Shown one piece after another: positions 23,750-32,822 of a DNA stretch of 64,000 bases (its first letter is position 1; each line of letters begins with the position of its first letter). Source of the DNA: HKCCE3408 sp039183205 (GTDB taxonomy: Bacteria > Pseudomonadota > Alphaproteobacteria > Rhodobacterales > Rhodobacteraceae); contig JBCDBR010000008.1 in NCBI GenBank assembly GCA_039183205.1, positions 49,233 through 113,232 of the forward strand, in the 5' to 3' direction. Both the position numbers and the translations under genes were made by a program. The notes under the pieces were generated by a model that made no database searches, was not told the DNA's origin, and was given only the letters and a program-made list of their open reading frames with translations.

Positions 23750-25144
23750 TCACGGCCGCGGGCGTAAGACCGCGCCTGGGTTCATGATGCCTTTCGGATC
23801 AAGTGCGGCCTTGATCGCGCGCATCGCAGCAAGCTTTCCCGGATCGCCATAGCGTTCCAGATCATTGACCTTCAGCCGTCCGATTCCATGTTCGGCAGAG
23901 ACCGACCCGCCGAATGCATCGACCAGATTATGCACGGCGCGTTTGATCGCATCCCGTTTGTCGGCATGGTCGGCACGCGTCTCTCCGGGGATTGGAAAAA
24001 CGTTATAGTGTAGATTGCCATCGCCCAGATGGCCAAAGCAATTGATCCGGAACGTGCCAAGCGCGCCGATCACGCCCGGCCCTTGGGCTATGAAATCGGG
24101 AATGGCGGCCACCGGCACGGAAATATCATGCGAGGAGATCGCGCCGATTTTCCGGTTGGCCTCGGGCAGCCGTTCGCGCAAGTCCCAAATCGCTTGGCGT
24201 TGCGCCTCGCTTTGTGACACCACGCCATCGGTGGTCAGGCTCGCGCCTTGTGCTGCCTCAAAGAGCGTCTCAAGCACCGGTTGCGCCTGCGCCAGACCAA
24301 CATCGATCAGGCACATCCAATCAGGTCGCGGCGCGAACGGGGCGCGGCTGTCAATCCCGGTTTCAACCAGGAAATCCAAACCCTGCCCCGAAATCAGCTC
24401 AAAAGCCGAGAGCCCGGGGCCGATCTGTGCCTGCGACATCCGCAAAAGGCGCAGCGCGGCCGTGGGATCGGGCACCACAAACAGCGCAACGGCGCGGTCC
24501 TTCGGTTGAGGGTAAAGGCGCAGCACCGCCTGGGTGATCACGCCAAGCGTGCCCTCGGCGCCGATCAATAGATGGCGCAGATCGTAGCCCGTATTGTCCT
24601 TGCGCAGCGCCTTCAGCCCGGCCATCACTTGACCATCGGGCAGTACAGCCTCAAGCCCAAGACACAGATCACGCGCATTGCCGTAGCGGATGACACCGAC
24701 ACCCCCGGCATTGGTCGCCAAGAGCCCACCGATCCGGGCTGATCCCTGGCTGGCCAGCGTCAATGGAAAGACCAGCCCCCGCGCCTCGGCCGCGGCGTGC
24801 ACATCGGCCAAAATCGCACCGGCGCCCACAGTGACCGATTGGCCTTCGGCATCGACCGGACCAATGTCGTTCATGCGTTCCAAGGACAAAACGACAGGCG
24901 CGGTTCCGTTCGGCAAAAGCTGGCCGCCCACATGCCCTGTCCCACCACCAAAGGGCACCACGGGCGTGCCGGTTTTTGAACAGGCGCGCAGAATTTCGGC
25001 GACTTCGGCGGTTGTCGTCGGGGCGAGGATTGCAGCGGCTTGACCTCTCCATCGCCCCCGCGGTTCTTCAAGGTAGTGCGGCAGCGGCGGGCGCATGATC
25101 TCGGCCGGAACACGGCCCTTCAGCTCGGTCAAAATATCGCTCAT
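23750..25144 (-). CDS. FAD-linked oxidase (D-lactate/glycolate/D-2-hydroxyglutarate dehydrogenase family)
   Basis: A 464-residue flavoenzyme of the GlcD/D-2-hydroxyacid dehydrogenase group. The PCMH FAD domain shows VPFGGGTGHVGGQ and GGLLATNAGGVGVIRYGNARDLCLG; the C-terminal oxidase domain shows NCFGHLGDGNLHYNVFP and SAEHGIGRLKV, the metal/active-site motifs of this family. It oxidises a 2-hydroxy acid to the 2-oxo acid with electrons passed to an acceptor. Without GlcEF partners nearby, a D-lactate or D-2-hydroxyglutarate enzyme is more likely than glycolate oxidase. It follows the GNAT gene in neither frame nor operon: the GNAT stop is 57 bases past this gene's start on the same strand. Confidence 0.85.
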   Translation of the reverse strand: MSDILTELKGRVPAEIMRPPLPHYLEEPRGRWRGQAAAILAPTTTAEVAEILRACSKTGTPVVPFGGGTGHVGGQLLPNGTAPVVLSLERMNDIGPVDAEGQSVTVGAGAILADVHAAAEARGLVFPLTLASQGSARIGGLLATNAGGVGVIRYGNARDLCLGLEAVLPDGQVMAGLKALRKDNTGYDLRHLLIGAEGTLGVITQAVLRLYPQPKDRAVALFVVPDPTAALRLLRMSQAQIGPGLSAFELISGQGLDFLVETGIDSRAPFAPRPDWMCLIDVGLAQAQPVLETLFEAAQGASLTTDGVVSQSEAQRQAIWDLRERLPEANRKIGAISSHDISVPVAAIPDFIAQGPGVIGALGTFRINCFGHLGDGNLHYNVFPIPGETRADHADKRDAIKRAVHNLVDAFGGSVSAEHGIGRLKVNDLERYGDPGKLAAMRAIKAALDPKGIMNPGAVLRPRP

Positions 25145-25201
25145 GGCCAGCGCCTGTGCGGCGGGCGCTTCGAAAGGCGAGACGGGACGCGCCGCAACGC
25201 C

Positions 25202-25786
25202 CTAGCCCACATCGGTGCGGCCGCGCCGGTCATTGCGCAGATTTGCGTAGAGCACGTGGTTGCGCCAGCGGCCATTGATCTGCAGATAGCTCTGCGCCAC
25301 GCCTTCATATTTGAATCCAGCCTTTTCCAAAACACCGCGCGATGCCACGTTCTCCGGCAGGCACGCCGCCTCGATCCTAGAGAGATCTAGCGTTGCAAAG
25401 GCATAATGCACGAGACCTTGGATCGCTTCTCGCATATATCCCTGGCGCGCGTGATTGGCCCCAATCCAATAGCCCAAGGTCCCCGCCTGGCTCGGTCCAC
25501 GGCGGATATTGTCGAGGGTGATCGCCCCCAGGAGCGTAGTGTCCTCGCGGCGCAGCATAAAAAGCGGCAGTGCAGAGCCCTGGGATACCGCCCGGCTCGC
25601 CCAATAGACACGGTTGGTAAAGCTCTTGCGGCTGAGATGATCGCTGGCCCAACTGGGCTCCCATGGTTGCAGGAAGCTGGCTGACAATTGGCGCAACGCC
25701 GTCCAATCGCGAAAATCGGAATGCTGCGGCAGACGAAGCGTCAGGCGCTCGGTCTCGATCTGGGTCTTGCGTTTCCGCGCGATCAT
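25202..25786 (-). CDS. GNAT N-acetyltransferase (RimJ/RimL type)
   Basis: A 194-residue acetyltransferase with the RimJ/RimL pattern: IETERLTLRLPQHSDF at the start, LGYWIGANHARQGYMREA (acetyl-CoA binding loop) and ENVASRGVLEKAGFKYEG near the C-terminus. It would acetylate a protein N-terminus or small amine. ATG 25786 overlaps the stop of the M16 peptidase gene by one base; a GTG one codon earlier is also possible. In related genomes this gene ends the cytochrome oxidase-thrC-M16 run, as here. Confidence 0.85.
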   Translation of the reverse strand: MIARKRKTQIETERLTLRLPQHSDFRDWTALRQLSASFLQPWEPSWASDHLSRKSFTNRVYWASRAVSQGSALPLFMLRREDTTLLGAITLDNIRRGPSQAGTLGYWIGANHARQGYMREAIQGLVHYAFATLDLSRIEAACLPENVASRGVLEKAGFKYEGVAQSYLQINGRWRNHVLYANLRNDRRGRTDVG

Positions 25787-27048
25787 CACGCGGCCAGCCG
25801 CTCCGAGATATGCGCCAAGCTGGGCGCGTTTTCGACCGGTCCGTAAAGCGCCATTGCCGATTTGCCAGCCCCGGCCAAGCCACCGGCAAGATCGCGCAGG
25901 CCCTCAAGCGTGACCGCATCGATCCGGGCAATTGCCTCCTGTAGGGGCGGCACCCGGTTCCAAATGGCGACATGCCGTGCGAGCCGTTCGGCGCGGGCCG
26001 ACGGGCTTTCGAGACCCATAAGCATGCCGGCCTTCATTTGCGCGCGCGCGCGATCAAGCTCGGCCATGGTGAGGCCATCGGCGGCGCGGCGCAGCTCATC
26101 GATTGTCAGACGTGCAAGCTCCGGCAAATCATCCGCACCGGTGCCCGAATAAATCGTCAACATCCCAGTATCGTCATAGGAGGCAACTTGGGCAAAGATC
26201 GTGTAGCACAAGCCGCGTCGTTCGCGGATCTCTTGGAACAGACGCGACGACATGCCACCGCCCAAAGCGGTTGCAAATATCTGGGCGGCATACACGTCAT
26301 CGGACCGGTATCCCGGCGCCTCCAGCGCGAGCGTGAAATGTGCCTGCTCTAGGCCTTTAAGCTCGCGCCGTTCGCCGCCGTGAAACCGCGCAGGCGCGGC
26401 GGCGATCACCGGCTGGGCCGTCAGATGTGCAAACTGCGCCTCTGCCAATCGCACGATGGCGTCGTGATCAACCGCACCCGCGGCAGATAGGATCAGCTGA
26501 CCGGGGCCGTAATGCTGCGCCACGAAGCGCTGAAAGTCACCGCGGGCAAAGCCGCGCACGCGCTGCGTCTCGCCCAAAATGGTCCGGCCGAGCGGTTGTT
26601 CGGGATAGGCCGCTTCTTGCAGCCAATCGAAAATGATATCATCGGGCGTGTCGTTTGCCTGACCGATCTCTTGCAAGATGACACCGCGTTCGACTTCAAT
26701 CTCATGCGGATCGAAGGCGGGGTTCAAAACGATATCGGCAATGAGATCCAGCGCGAGCGGGACGTCATCCTTGAGCACGCGCGCGTAATAGGCCGTCGCC
26801 TCACGGCTGGTATAGGCGTTAATGTAGCCGCCCACATCCTCGATCTCTTCGGCAATTGATTGGGCGTTCCGCCGCGCGGTGCCCTTAAACGCCATATGCT
26901 CCAAGAAATGCGCGATGCCGTTTTCATCGGCGCGTTCATGGCGTCCCCCGGCGGATACCCAAAGACCCAATGCCGCCGATTGCAGCCCCGGCATATGCTC
27001 CGTCACGATACGCAAGCCATTGGGCAGGGTATGGGTGTGGACGCTCAC
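25786..27048 (-). CDS. M16 family zinc peptidase (processing-peptidase-like)
   Basis: A 420-residue M16 metallopeptidase related to the beta subunit of the mitochondrial processing peptidase. The inverted zinc motif HxxEH is at H47-F-L-E50-H51 (GIAHFLEHMAFKGT), with the distal glutamate region YYARVLKDDVPLALDLIADIV around 85-110. The C-terminal half contains the RRGLCYTIFA segment. It is probably cytoplasmic, as no signal peptide is seen. The start is GTG 27048, which overlaps the thrC stop in GTGA. The substrate is unknown. Confidence 0.93.
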   Translation of the reverse strand: MSVHTHTLPNGLRIVTEHMPGLQSAALGLWVSAGGRHERADENGIAHFLEHMAFKGTARRNAQSIAEEIEDVGGYINAYTSREATAYYARVLKDDVPLALDLIADIVLNPAFDPHEIEVERGVILQEIGQANDTPDDIIFDWLQEAAYPEQPLGRTILGETQRVRGFARGDFQRFVAQHYGPGQLILSAAGAVDHDAIVRLAEAQFAHLTAQPVIAAAPARFHGGERRELKGLEQAHFTLALEAPGYRSDDVYAAQIFATALGGGMSSRLFQEIRERRGLCYTIFAQVASYDDTGMLTIYSGTGADDLPELARLTIDELRRAADGLTMAELDRARAQMKAGMLMGLESPSARAERLARHVAIWNRVPPLQEAIARIDAVTLEGLRDLAGGLAGAGKSAMALYGPVENAPSLAHISERLAA

Positions 27049-28436
27049 GCAAGTACCTCGTCTCGAATATGGGATTTGATCGTCTCAAGGTCATTGGCGA
27101 TCTCGGTCACCCGTTCAGACCGGTCATAAAGGTCGGCCATCCGCTTTGGAAGAGCCGGATGAACGCCTGTGGCCTCTTCGACGGCGATAGGGAACTTCGC
27201 CGGATGGGCGGTGGCCAGTGTGATCATGGGAATTCCAACGCGCTGATGACGCGTGGCCACATCGAGACCCACGGCGGTATGGGGACAAACCAGCTCAGCG
27301 CTCTGGTGCAGCGTTGCCCGGATCCGCGCCGCCGTTTGCGCTTCGGTCGCCGACCCGGCGGAAAAACCGGCAGCGATGTGTTCGCGCACGCCCTGGCTTA
27401 TCGAAAACCCGCCATTTCGCGCCAATTCGGTCATCAATTGCGCGATTGCATTGCCATCGCGGCCATAGGCATCAAACAAAAGCCGTTCGAAATTGGAGCT
27501 GACTTGAATGTCCATCGATGGGCTAATGGAGGGCCGCACGTCGCCGACCTGGTATTGGCCGGCATTGATCGCGCGATCAAGTATGTCGTTCTGGTTGGTG
27601 GCGACAACCAGATCGGCAATCGGCAGACCCATGCGCCGGGCCATCTCGCCGGCATAAATGTCTCCGAAATTCCCAGTCGGCACCGTGAAGGATACAGGGC
27701 GGTCCGGCGCGCCCAGCGATGTGGCCGCGGTGAAGTAATAGACGATCTGCGCCATGACCCGCGCCCAGTTGATCGAATTGACCGCGGCCAAGCGCACGCC
27801 ATCGCGGAATTCGAGATCGGCAAACATGTCTTTGAGGTGGCGTTGGCAATCATCGAAGGTGCCGTGCACCGCAAGCGTGCGGATATTGCTGGCCTTCGGC
27901 GTTGTCATTTGCCGTCGCTGAACATCGCTGACCCGGCCATGAGGATACAAGATCACCACATCAACCGCGTCGAGCCCGGCAAAGGCTTCGATGGCAGCGG
28001 ACCCGGTATCACCCGAGGTTGCGCCAACGATCGTCACGCGCGCCCTGCGCCGGTCCAGGACATGGGCCATCATCTGCCCGATGAGTTGCATCGCAAAATC
28101 CTTGAACGCCAAGGTCGGCCCGTGGAACAGCTCACACAAGAAATGACCGCGGTCGATCTCCATCAGTGGTGCCCGCGCGATGTGGCCGAAATCTTGATAG
28201 GCGGCGGTGATCAGATCCCGCAAGGTCGCCGCCGGAAAACACTCTCCAACAAATGGCTGCATCACCGTGAACGCAACGTCTTCGTACCGCGCATCCTGCA
28301 TGGCGCGGATCTCCTTTGCTGGCAGGGTCGGCACCGCGTCCGGAACAAAGAGCCCGCCATCGCCGGCAAGGCCCGTCAGCAAGACATCCTCAAAACTCAG
28401 ATGCGGGGCCTGCCCGCGGGTGGAAACATAGTGCAT
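27045..28436 (-). CDS. thrC: Threonine synthase
   Basis: A 463-residue PLP enzyme making threonine from O-phosphohomoserine. The family opening MHYVSTRGQAPHLSFEDVLLTGLA is present, and the PLP lysine sits in GPTLAFKDFAMQLIG (~residue 114). The VGATSGDTGSAAIEAF phosphate-binding loop and FTVPTGNFGDI follow. It is the long bacterial/fungal type (class 2). It lies 12 bases after surf1 and overlaps the M16 gene by 4 bases, so it is cotranscribed with the oxidase assembly genes, an arrangement common in Rhodobacterales without clear functional link. Confidence 0.97.
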   Translation of the reverse strand: MHYVSTRGQAPHLSFEDVLLTGLAGDGGLFVPDAVPTLPAKEIRAMQDARYEDVAFTVMQPFVGECFPAATLRDLITAAYQDFGHIARAPLMEIDRGHFLCELFHGPTLAFKDFAMQLIGQMMAHVLDRRRARVTIVGATSGDTGSAAIEAFAGLDAVDVVILYPHGRVSDVQRRQMTTPKASNIRTLAVHGTFDDCQRHLKDMFADLEFRDGVRLAAVNSINWARVMAQIVYYFTAATSLGAPDRPVSFTVPTGNFGDIYAGEMARRMGLPIADLVVATNQNDILDRAINAGQYQVGDVRPSISPSMDIQVSSNFERLLFDAYGRDGNAIAQLMTELARNGGFSISQGVREHIAAGFSAGSATEAQTAARIRATLHQSAELVCPHTAVGLDVATRHQRVGIPMITLATAHPAKFPIAVEEATGVHPALPKRMADLYDRSERVTEIANDLETIKSHIRDEVLA

Positions 28437-28448
28437 TTCAGTGGGGCC

Positions 28449-29114
28449 TTAGACCGTTCTCTGCCTGATACGCCACAGCAGATAGAGAGTCATCCCAAAC
28501 CAGATGAATGCCAGCGAAAACCACGTGCCCGCGTATTGCAGATGATCGTTCGGGATGCCCTCGGTGCCAACCGGAAGCGGCCGGATATTGCGGCCCGGTT
28601 CGATGGATCGGGCGATGATCAAAACGGGCTCAGCCGAAAGCGTGTCTGCCAGAACAGGCACATCGCGGGCAAACCAGATATTGCGCAAGAGGTCAGGGTC
28701 AGGCGTTGAATTGGTCACCTCATCGGGCCAGTGCAGATTTCCGATCACCACTGCCGGGCCACCGGGTGGTATCTCGGCTTCGACATCGATGAAACCGAGA
28801 TCGACCAAAACGATGCGCCCATCTGTCTCGAAGGTTGAGATGATGCGGTAACCGGCGCCATCTTCACGGGTGGAGACCAAGACGCGGATCGCCTCTGCGC
28901 CAATGATTCCGGTTGCCGTGACCGGCAAATAGCGATGGCTGTCTGGATCAGGCCGGTCGGGCAAAGGCACCGGCGCTGCGGCAATGCGGGCCTCGATATC
29001 GGCCAGCACGCCTTCCTTCCAGGCCAGGCGCTGGACTTGCCAATTGCCAAGAGAGACGAGAACCGCGACGCCGGCCACGCCAATAATCAGGGGCACTATC
29101 ATCCGCTGCAACAT
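28449..29114 (-). CDS. SURF1 family cytochrome c oxidase assembly protein
   Basis: A 221-residue membrane protein with two helices, one N-terminal (~6-24, PLIIGVAGVAVLVSLGNWQVQRL) and one near the C-terminus (~196-214, WFSLAFIWFGMTLYLLWRI), enclosing a periplasmic domain with YLPVTATG, DLGFI and NDHLQYAGTWFSLA, which are SURF1 features. SURF1 helps heme a insertion into subunit I of aa3 oxidase. It follows ctaE by 155 bases, a gap containing a stem-loop. No start uncertainty is apparent. Confidence 0.93.
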   Translation of the reverse strand: MLQRMIVPLIIGVAGVAVLVSLGNWQVQRLAWKEGVLADIEARIAAAPVPLPDRPDPDSHRYLPVTATGIIGAEAIRVLVSTREDGAGYRIISTFETDGRIVLVDLGFIDVEAEIPPGGPAVVIGNLHWPDEVTNSTPDPDLLRNIWFARDVPVLADTLSAEPVLIIARSIEPGRNIRPLPVGTEGIPNDHLQYAGTWFSLAFIWFGMTLYLLWRIRQRTV

Positions 29115-29178
29115 CGCTCAAACCCCAATGGATCGCCAAACTACGCCTGAGTTTCGCCAGGGATGCGGGCGGTGGGCT

Positions 29179-29199
29179 CAGATCGCAAGGCGCGATCTG
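29179..29199. terminator. Stem-loop between ctaE and surf1
   Basis: CAGATCGC (29179-29186) pairs with GCGATCTG (29192-29199) across a 5-base loop. It lies in the 155-base gap after the ctaE stop on the minus strand. No U-run is present, so it may be an attenuator or message-stabilising element that lowers surf1-thrC expression relative to the structural subunit genes. Confidence 0.45.
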
Positions 29200-29269
29200 T
29201 CGGCGCGCGGGGGCTCGATGCCCCCCAAGCCGATCCCACGGGGCCGATGCGTCGTTCGACCGACGGCCC

Positions 29270-30076
29270 CTAGCCCAGGCCCCAAATGTAAACGGCGGCA
29301 AAGAGGAACAGCCAGACAACGTCGACAAAGTGCCAATACCAGGCGGCGGCCTCAAAGCCTGTATGGTCGTCGGACGTGAAATGCCCGGCCTGTACACGCA
29401 AAAAGCACACGAACAAGAAGATCGTGCCAATAATGACATGTAAGCCGTGAAAACCTGTGGCCATGAAGAAGGCGCCAAAGAACTTATCGCCGCCAAAGGT
29501 CCAATCGTGGTGCACCAAAAGCTCGTAATATTCAAAGGCCTGCAAGCCGGTGAACACAACGCCAAGAATGATACCGATGCCCAGGCCGGTGGCGACGTCG
29601 CGGCGGTTATCTTCGTGGACCAAGGCATGGTGCGCCCAGGTCACAGCACAGCCCGACAGCAACAGGATCACCGTATTGATCAGCGGCAAATGAAACGGGT
29701 CGAGCTGATAGAACTCCGCCGGCACATAGGTGGAGCCCTCATATTCATTCATCGGGTAGATCGTGTGCTTGAAGAATGCCCAAAACCACGCCACGAAGAA
29801 CATCACTTCGGACATGATGAACATGATGAACCCGTAGCGCAGGCCGATCTTCACAACCGGTGTATGATCACCGGCATTGTTCTCCGAGACCGTATCCCCC
29901 CACCAGCCGACCATGCAAAAGATGATCGCAGTAAAGCCCATCAGGAAGAGCCATGGGCCCTGGCCATGCATCCAGATCACGGCGCCCGCCAGCATCGTAA
30001 AGGCCCCGATCGCCGCCAATAGCGGATAGATCGACGGCGGCAGGATATGGTAGTCGTGTTGCTTCGCTGCGGCCAT
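29270..30076 (-). CDS. ctaE: Cytochrome c oxidase subunit III
   Basis: A 268-residue inner-membrane protein with seven helices, subunit III of aa3-type cytochrome c oxidase. It starts MAAAKQHDYHILPPSIYPLLAAIGAF, and conserved motifs include ISEVMFF-like FIMSEVMFFVAWFWAFF (with the conserved Glu), WAHHALVHEDNR, and the GFHGLHVIIGTIFLFVCFLR segment. Subunit III supports sustained proton uptake. It follows ctaG by 14 bases. Subunit I (ctaD) is not in the window, as is usual in Rhodobacter where ctaD is elsewhere. Confidence 0.97.
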   Translation of the reverse strand: MAAAKQHDYHILPPSIYPLLAAIGAFTMLAGAVIWMHGQGPWLFLMGFTAIIFCMVGWWGDTVSENNAGDHTPVVKIGLRYGFIMFIMSEVMFFVAWFWAFFKHTIYPMNEYEGSTYVPAEFYQLDPFHLPLINTVILLLSGCAVTWAHHALVHEDNRRDVATGLGIGIILGVVFTGLQAFEYYELLVHHDWTFGGDKFFGAFFMATGFHGLHVIIGTIFLFVCFLRVQAGHFTSDDHTGFEAAAWYWHFVDVVWLFLFAAVYIWGLG

Positions 30077-30090
30077 GGTCGCGGTCCTTC

Positions 30091-30651
30091 TTAGTCAGCC
30101 AACGCGGCGTGTGCGCTGCGATCTGGCAGCTCAATTCGGTGGAACGTATAGCTCAGCGTGATCGCGGGCACGTCGCCCGCCTCGGGGTCATTGACCAGCT
30201 CTGGATCGACGTAAAAGCTGACCGGCATCATCACGCGCTCTCCCGGTTCCAGCACCTGCTCTTCAAAGCAAAAACACTGAATTTTCGAGAAATAGAGACC
30301 GGCGGTAAACGGGGCGACATTGTAGCTGGCGCTGCCGGCGACCGGATGGTCGGTGGGGTTATAGGCCTCGTAGAAGGCCAAGCCCGTCTCGCCGATGCGG
30401 ATCTCCATCGAGGTTTCTACGGGGCGAAATTCCCACGGCATGTCGGTTGCGCGGCTGGCGTCAAAGCGGACGGTAATCGTGCGATCCAGGATCACGTCGC
30501 TTTCGGCCTCTGCGACATTTGTCGTGCCGCCATAGCCTGTAACCCGGCAGAACCAATCGTAAAGCGGTACCGCAGAGGCCGTCAGCCCGACCATGCCGGC
30601 CACGACAAACAAGAGCCGGCGCGCAGTACGCGCATTCGCAGTGCCGTTCAC
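30091..30651 (-). CDS. ctaG: Cytochrome c oxidase assembly protein CtaG/Cox11
   Basis: A 186-residue copper chaperone that delivers CuB to subunit I. One N-terminal membrane helix (~11-30) precedes a periplasmic Ig-like domain with VPLYDWFCRVTGYGGT and the copper-binding FSKIQCFCFEEQ motif (CFC), followed by VMMPVSFYVDPEL. The start is GTG 30651, preceded by GGAGGA and overlapping the stop of the small upstream gene in GTGA. The length matches the family. Confidence 0.96.
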   Translation of the reverse strand: MNGTANARTARRLLFVVAGMVGLTASAVPLYDWFCRVTGYGGTTNVAEAESDVILDRTITVRFDASRATDMPWEFRPVETSMEIRIGETGLAFYEAYNPTDHPVAGSASYNVAPFTAGLYFSKIQCFCFEEQVLEPGERVMMPVSFYVDPELVNDPEAGDVPAITLSYTFHRIELPDRSAHAALAD

Positions 30652-30836
30652 GGCGTGTCCTCCACAGTGATTGAAGGCCGGGCTATGTGGTCGTAGGCCT
30701 CAAGCGAAGCACCTTGGCGCACTTTAGCAATCGTCAGGCCAAAGACAATCACGCAAAACCCCAACAGCGACAGCGCGACGCCGATGTTACGGCCAAGGCG
30801 TCGGCGATGCAGATCATGTGTTTGCGTCAACGGCAT
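30648..30836 (-). CDS. Small single-helix protein of the cytochrome oxidase assembly operon (CoxF-like)
   Basis: A 62-residue protein with one membrane helix (~18-38, IGVALSLLGFCVIVFGLTIAKV) after a basic N-terminus (HDLHRRRLGRN), ending VEDTP. A small protein of this form stands between ctaB and ctaG in most Rhodobacterales and is often called CoxF or cytochrome oxidase assembly protein; its precise role is not established. ATG 30836 is one base past the ctaB stop and is preceded by GGAGG; a longer frame to 30872 would lie within ctaB. Confidence 0.8.
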   Translation of the reverse strand: MPLTQTHDLHRRRLGRNIGVALSLLGFCVIVFGLTIAKVRQGASLEAYDHIARPSITVEDTP

Positions 30837-30837
30837 G

Positions 30838-31776
30838 TCAGAACCCTCCTCCGCCCGCGGCAAGTGCCGCATCCATCAAAAGCGCGCCGAAATGGGCGAA
30901 AAGGTAGATCAGCGAAAAGCGAAATAAGCCCCGTTCGGTGGCGTAATTGTCGGCCTCCGCTGTCGCTTCATCGCGCCGCCAAACCAACCAAGCCAGCGCA
31001 ACAAAGACGATGTTGAAACCGCCCGCCACGGCCAGATAGACCAGCCCCGCCACCGGAGTGAGCGCAAGACCAAGCGCGACCGGGACCAGGGCCAACGAAT
31101 AGAGCCAAATCTGGCGACGGGTTTCGCGGCGGCCATGGGTGACGGTCAGCATCGGCACCTCAGCCTTGTGGTAATCGCCTTTCATGAACAACGCCAATGC
31201 CCAGAAATGCGGCGGCGTCCACATAAAGATCAACCCGAACATCAGCACCGCCTCGACCGAGATCGTGCCGGTTGCGGCAACCCATCCGATGATCGGCGGA
31301 AAGGCTCCGGCCGCCCCCCCAATTACGATGTTTTGGGGCGTGCGGCGTTTCAGCCAGACTGTGTAGATCACGGCATAGAAAAAGATGGTGAAGGCCAACA
31401 GCGCCGCTGATTGCCAATTTGCGGCAAGTCCCAGCATCACGATGGACAGGGCGGACAGACCCAGCCCGACCGACAGCGCCTCATGCCGGTCGATCCGGCC
31501 TGACGGCACCGGACGTCCTTTTGTGCGCCGCATCACGGCGTCGATATCGGCGTCATACCACATATTGAGCGCACCAGAGGCGCCGGCGCCAAGTGCGATG
31601 AACAAGATGGCGGTGAAGCCGATCATCGGATCGACCGGGGCTGGGGCCACGATGAGCCCCACAAGTGCCGTGAAAACAACCAACGACATCACACGCGGCT
31701 TCATCAGCGCGATATAGTCGCCGAAGCGGGCGTCGCCTTCGAGGGTGACTGGCGTTTGGCTCGTCAGGTCGCTCAA
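30838..31776 (-). CDS. ctaB: Protoheme IX farnesyltransferase (heme O synthase)
   Basis: A 312-residue UbiA-superfamily membrane enzyme that farnesylates heme B to heme O for the aa3 oxidase. It carries DYIALMKPRVMSLVVFTALVG, the Asp-rich NMWYDADIDAVMRRTKGRP motif (DxxxD), and a second YHKAEVPMLTV loop. The first in-frame ATG lies too far inside (at MKPRV), so TTG 31776 is chosen: GGAG sits 8 bases upstream and the resulting N-terminus (SDLTSQTPVTLEGDARFGDY) matches family length. It begins 4 bases after the ctaC stop. Confidence 0.93.
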   Translation of the reverse strand: MSDLTSQTPVTLEGDARFGDYIALMKPRVMSLVVFTALVGLIVAPAPVDPMIGFTAILFIALGAGASGALNMWYDADIDAVMRRTKGRPVPSGRIDRHEALSVGLGLSALSIVMLGLAANWQSAALLAFTIFFYAVIYTVWLKRRTPQNIVIGGAAGAFPPIIGWVAATGTISVEAVLMFGLIFMWTPPHFWALALFMKGDYHKAEVPMLTVTHGRRETRRQIWLYSLALVPVALGLALTPVAGLVYLAVAGGFNIVFVALAWLVWRRDEATAEADNYATERGLFRFSLIYLFAHFGALLMDAALAAGGGGF

Positions 31777-31780
31777 CGAT

Positions 31781-32668
31781 TTACTCCACCGACGCAACCT
31801 GCGTGAAGGCCGGCGCGCGCGTGCCGGTGGACGCAAACTCAGCCGCCTCGCCGGCAAGCCAAGCTTCGTATTCCTCAGGCGTCACCGCAAAAACCGTGAT
31901 CGGCATATAAGCGTGGTTGACACCGCAAAGCTCAGAACATTGGCCGAAATAAACGCCTTCCTGCCCCGGTTCGACTTCAAACCAAAGCTCCGCTAAGCGA
32001 CCCGGCACGCCGTCTTGCTTCACGCCAAAAGCTGGGATCGTCCAGGAATGGATCACATCGGCCGCCGTGACTTGGACGACAATGGTTTGACCCGTCGGCA
32101 CAACCATCGCGGTATCTGTCGCCAACAAGTATTCATCCGGCCCGTAGCCGTAATCGGCCAACTGCTCCGGTTCCAGCATGAACGATAGATATTCGATCCC
32201 GTGTTCGGGATATTCGTAGCCCCAATGCCACTGATAGCCCGTGGTTTTGATCAGCACATCCGCCTCAGGGATGGTCTGCTGGCGGAAGAGCACCGGCAGG
32301 CTAAAGGCGCCAATCACCACAAGGATCAACAGCGGCACGATCGTCCAGGTCACCTCAATGGGCGTGTTGTGGCTGAATGTGGCGGGCTCCGGGTTGGCGC
32401 GCGCATTGTGCCGAATGATGGCATAAGCCAAAAGCGCCACCACAAAGAGCACGATGAGCGAAATGATAACCAACAGGAAATTGTCCAAAGCCCGAATATC
32501 GAGCGCCCCGTCGGTTACAGCGGGCTGCATATTGATGCCGCCCGGCACCGGCGCACCCAAGATCGGCAACTCGCCCCTGATCTCAGTCGTCTGCGCACAT
32601 ACAGCGCCGGCAAGAACCGTTGAACCAAAACCGGCCATAAGACCGGTGATCTTCGTCCGAAGTGCCAT
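31781..32668 (-). CDS. ctaC: Cytochrome c oxidase subunit II
   Basis: A 295-residue subunit that accepts electrons from cytochrome c at the CuA centre. It has a signal sequence (~1-25), two helices (~63-85 and ~107-127) and a periplasmic cupredoxin domain. The CuA ligands are all present: H207, C244, E246, C248, H252 and M255 (GQCSELCGVNHAYM), and YQWHWGYEYPE is the conserved aromatic electron-entry region. It is the first gene of the ctaC-B-F-G-E-surf1 operon; its promoter must lie in the 154 bases shared with divergent tldD. Confidence 0.97.
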   Translation of the reverse strand: MALRTKITGLMAGFGSTVLAGAVCAQTTEIRGELPILGAPVPGGINMQPAVTDGALDIRALDNFLLVIISLIVLFVVALLAYAIIRHNARANPEPATFSHNTPIEVTWTIVPLLILVVIGAFSLPVLFRQQTIPEADVLIKTTGYQWHWGYEYPEHGIEYLSFMLEPEQLADYGYGPDEYLLATDTAMVVPTGQTIVVQVTAADVIHSWTIPAFGVKQDGVPGRLAELWFEVEPGQEGVYFGQCSELCGVNHAYMPITVFAVTPEEYEAWLAGEAAEFASTGTRAPAFTQVASVE

Positions 32669-32822
32669 TCATCTGTCCTGTTGTCGCGAGGCCGCGGTCC
32701 GTGCGCGCCCCGTTGCGTTCCAAACTTGCTGAACCATATACATGCTGAGCCTGCAAGACATTGGGCTAAATGTCTCACCCAATTGCCGGTGCAAGGTTAC
32801 TTTTTTGTCAATCGGAGCACCC

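Noticed and set aside
26970..28709. 579-codon plus-strand open frame antisense to thrC and the M16 peptidase gene
   Set aside because: The encoded protein has no family features and mirrors two well-supported genes; long antisense frames are common in GC-rich DNA.
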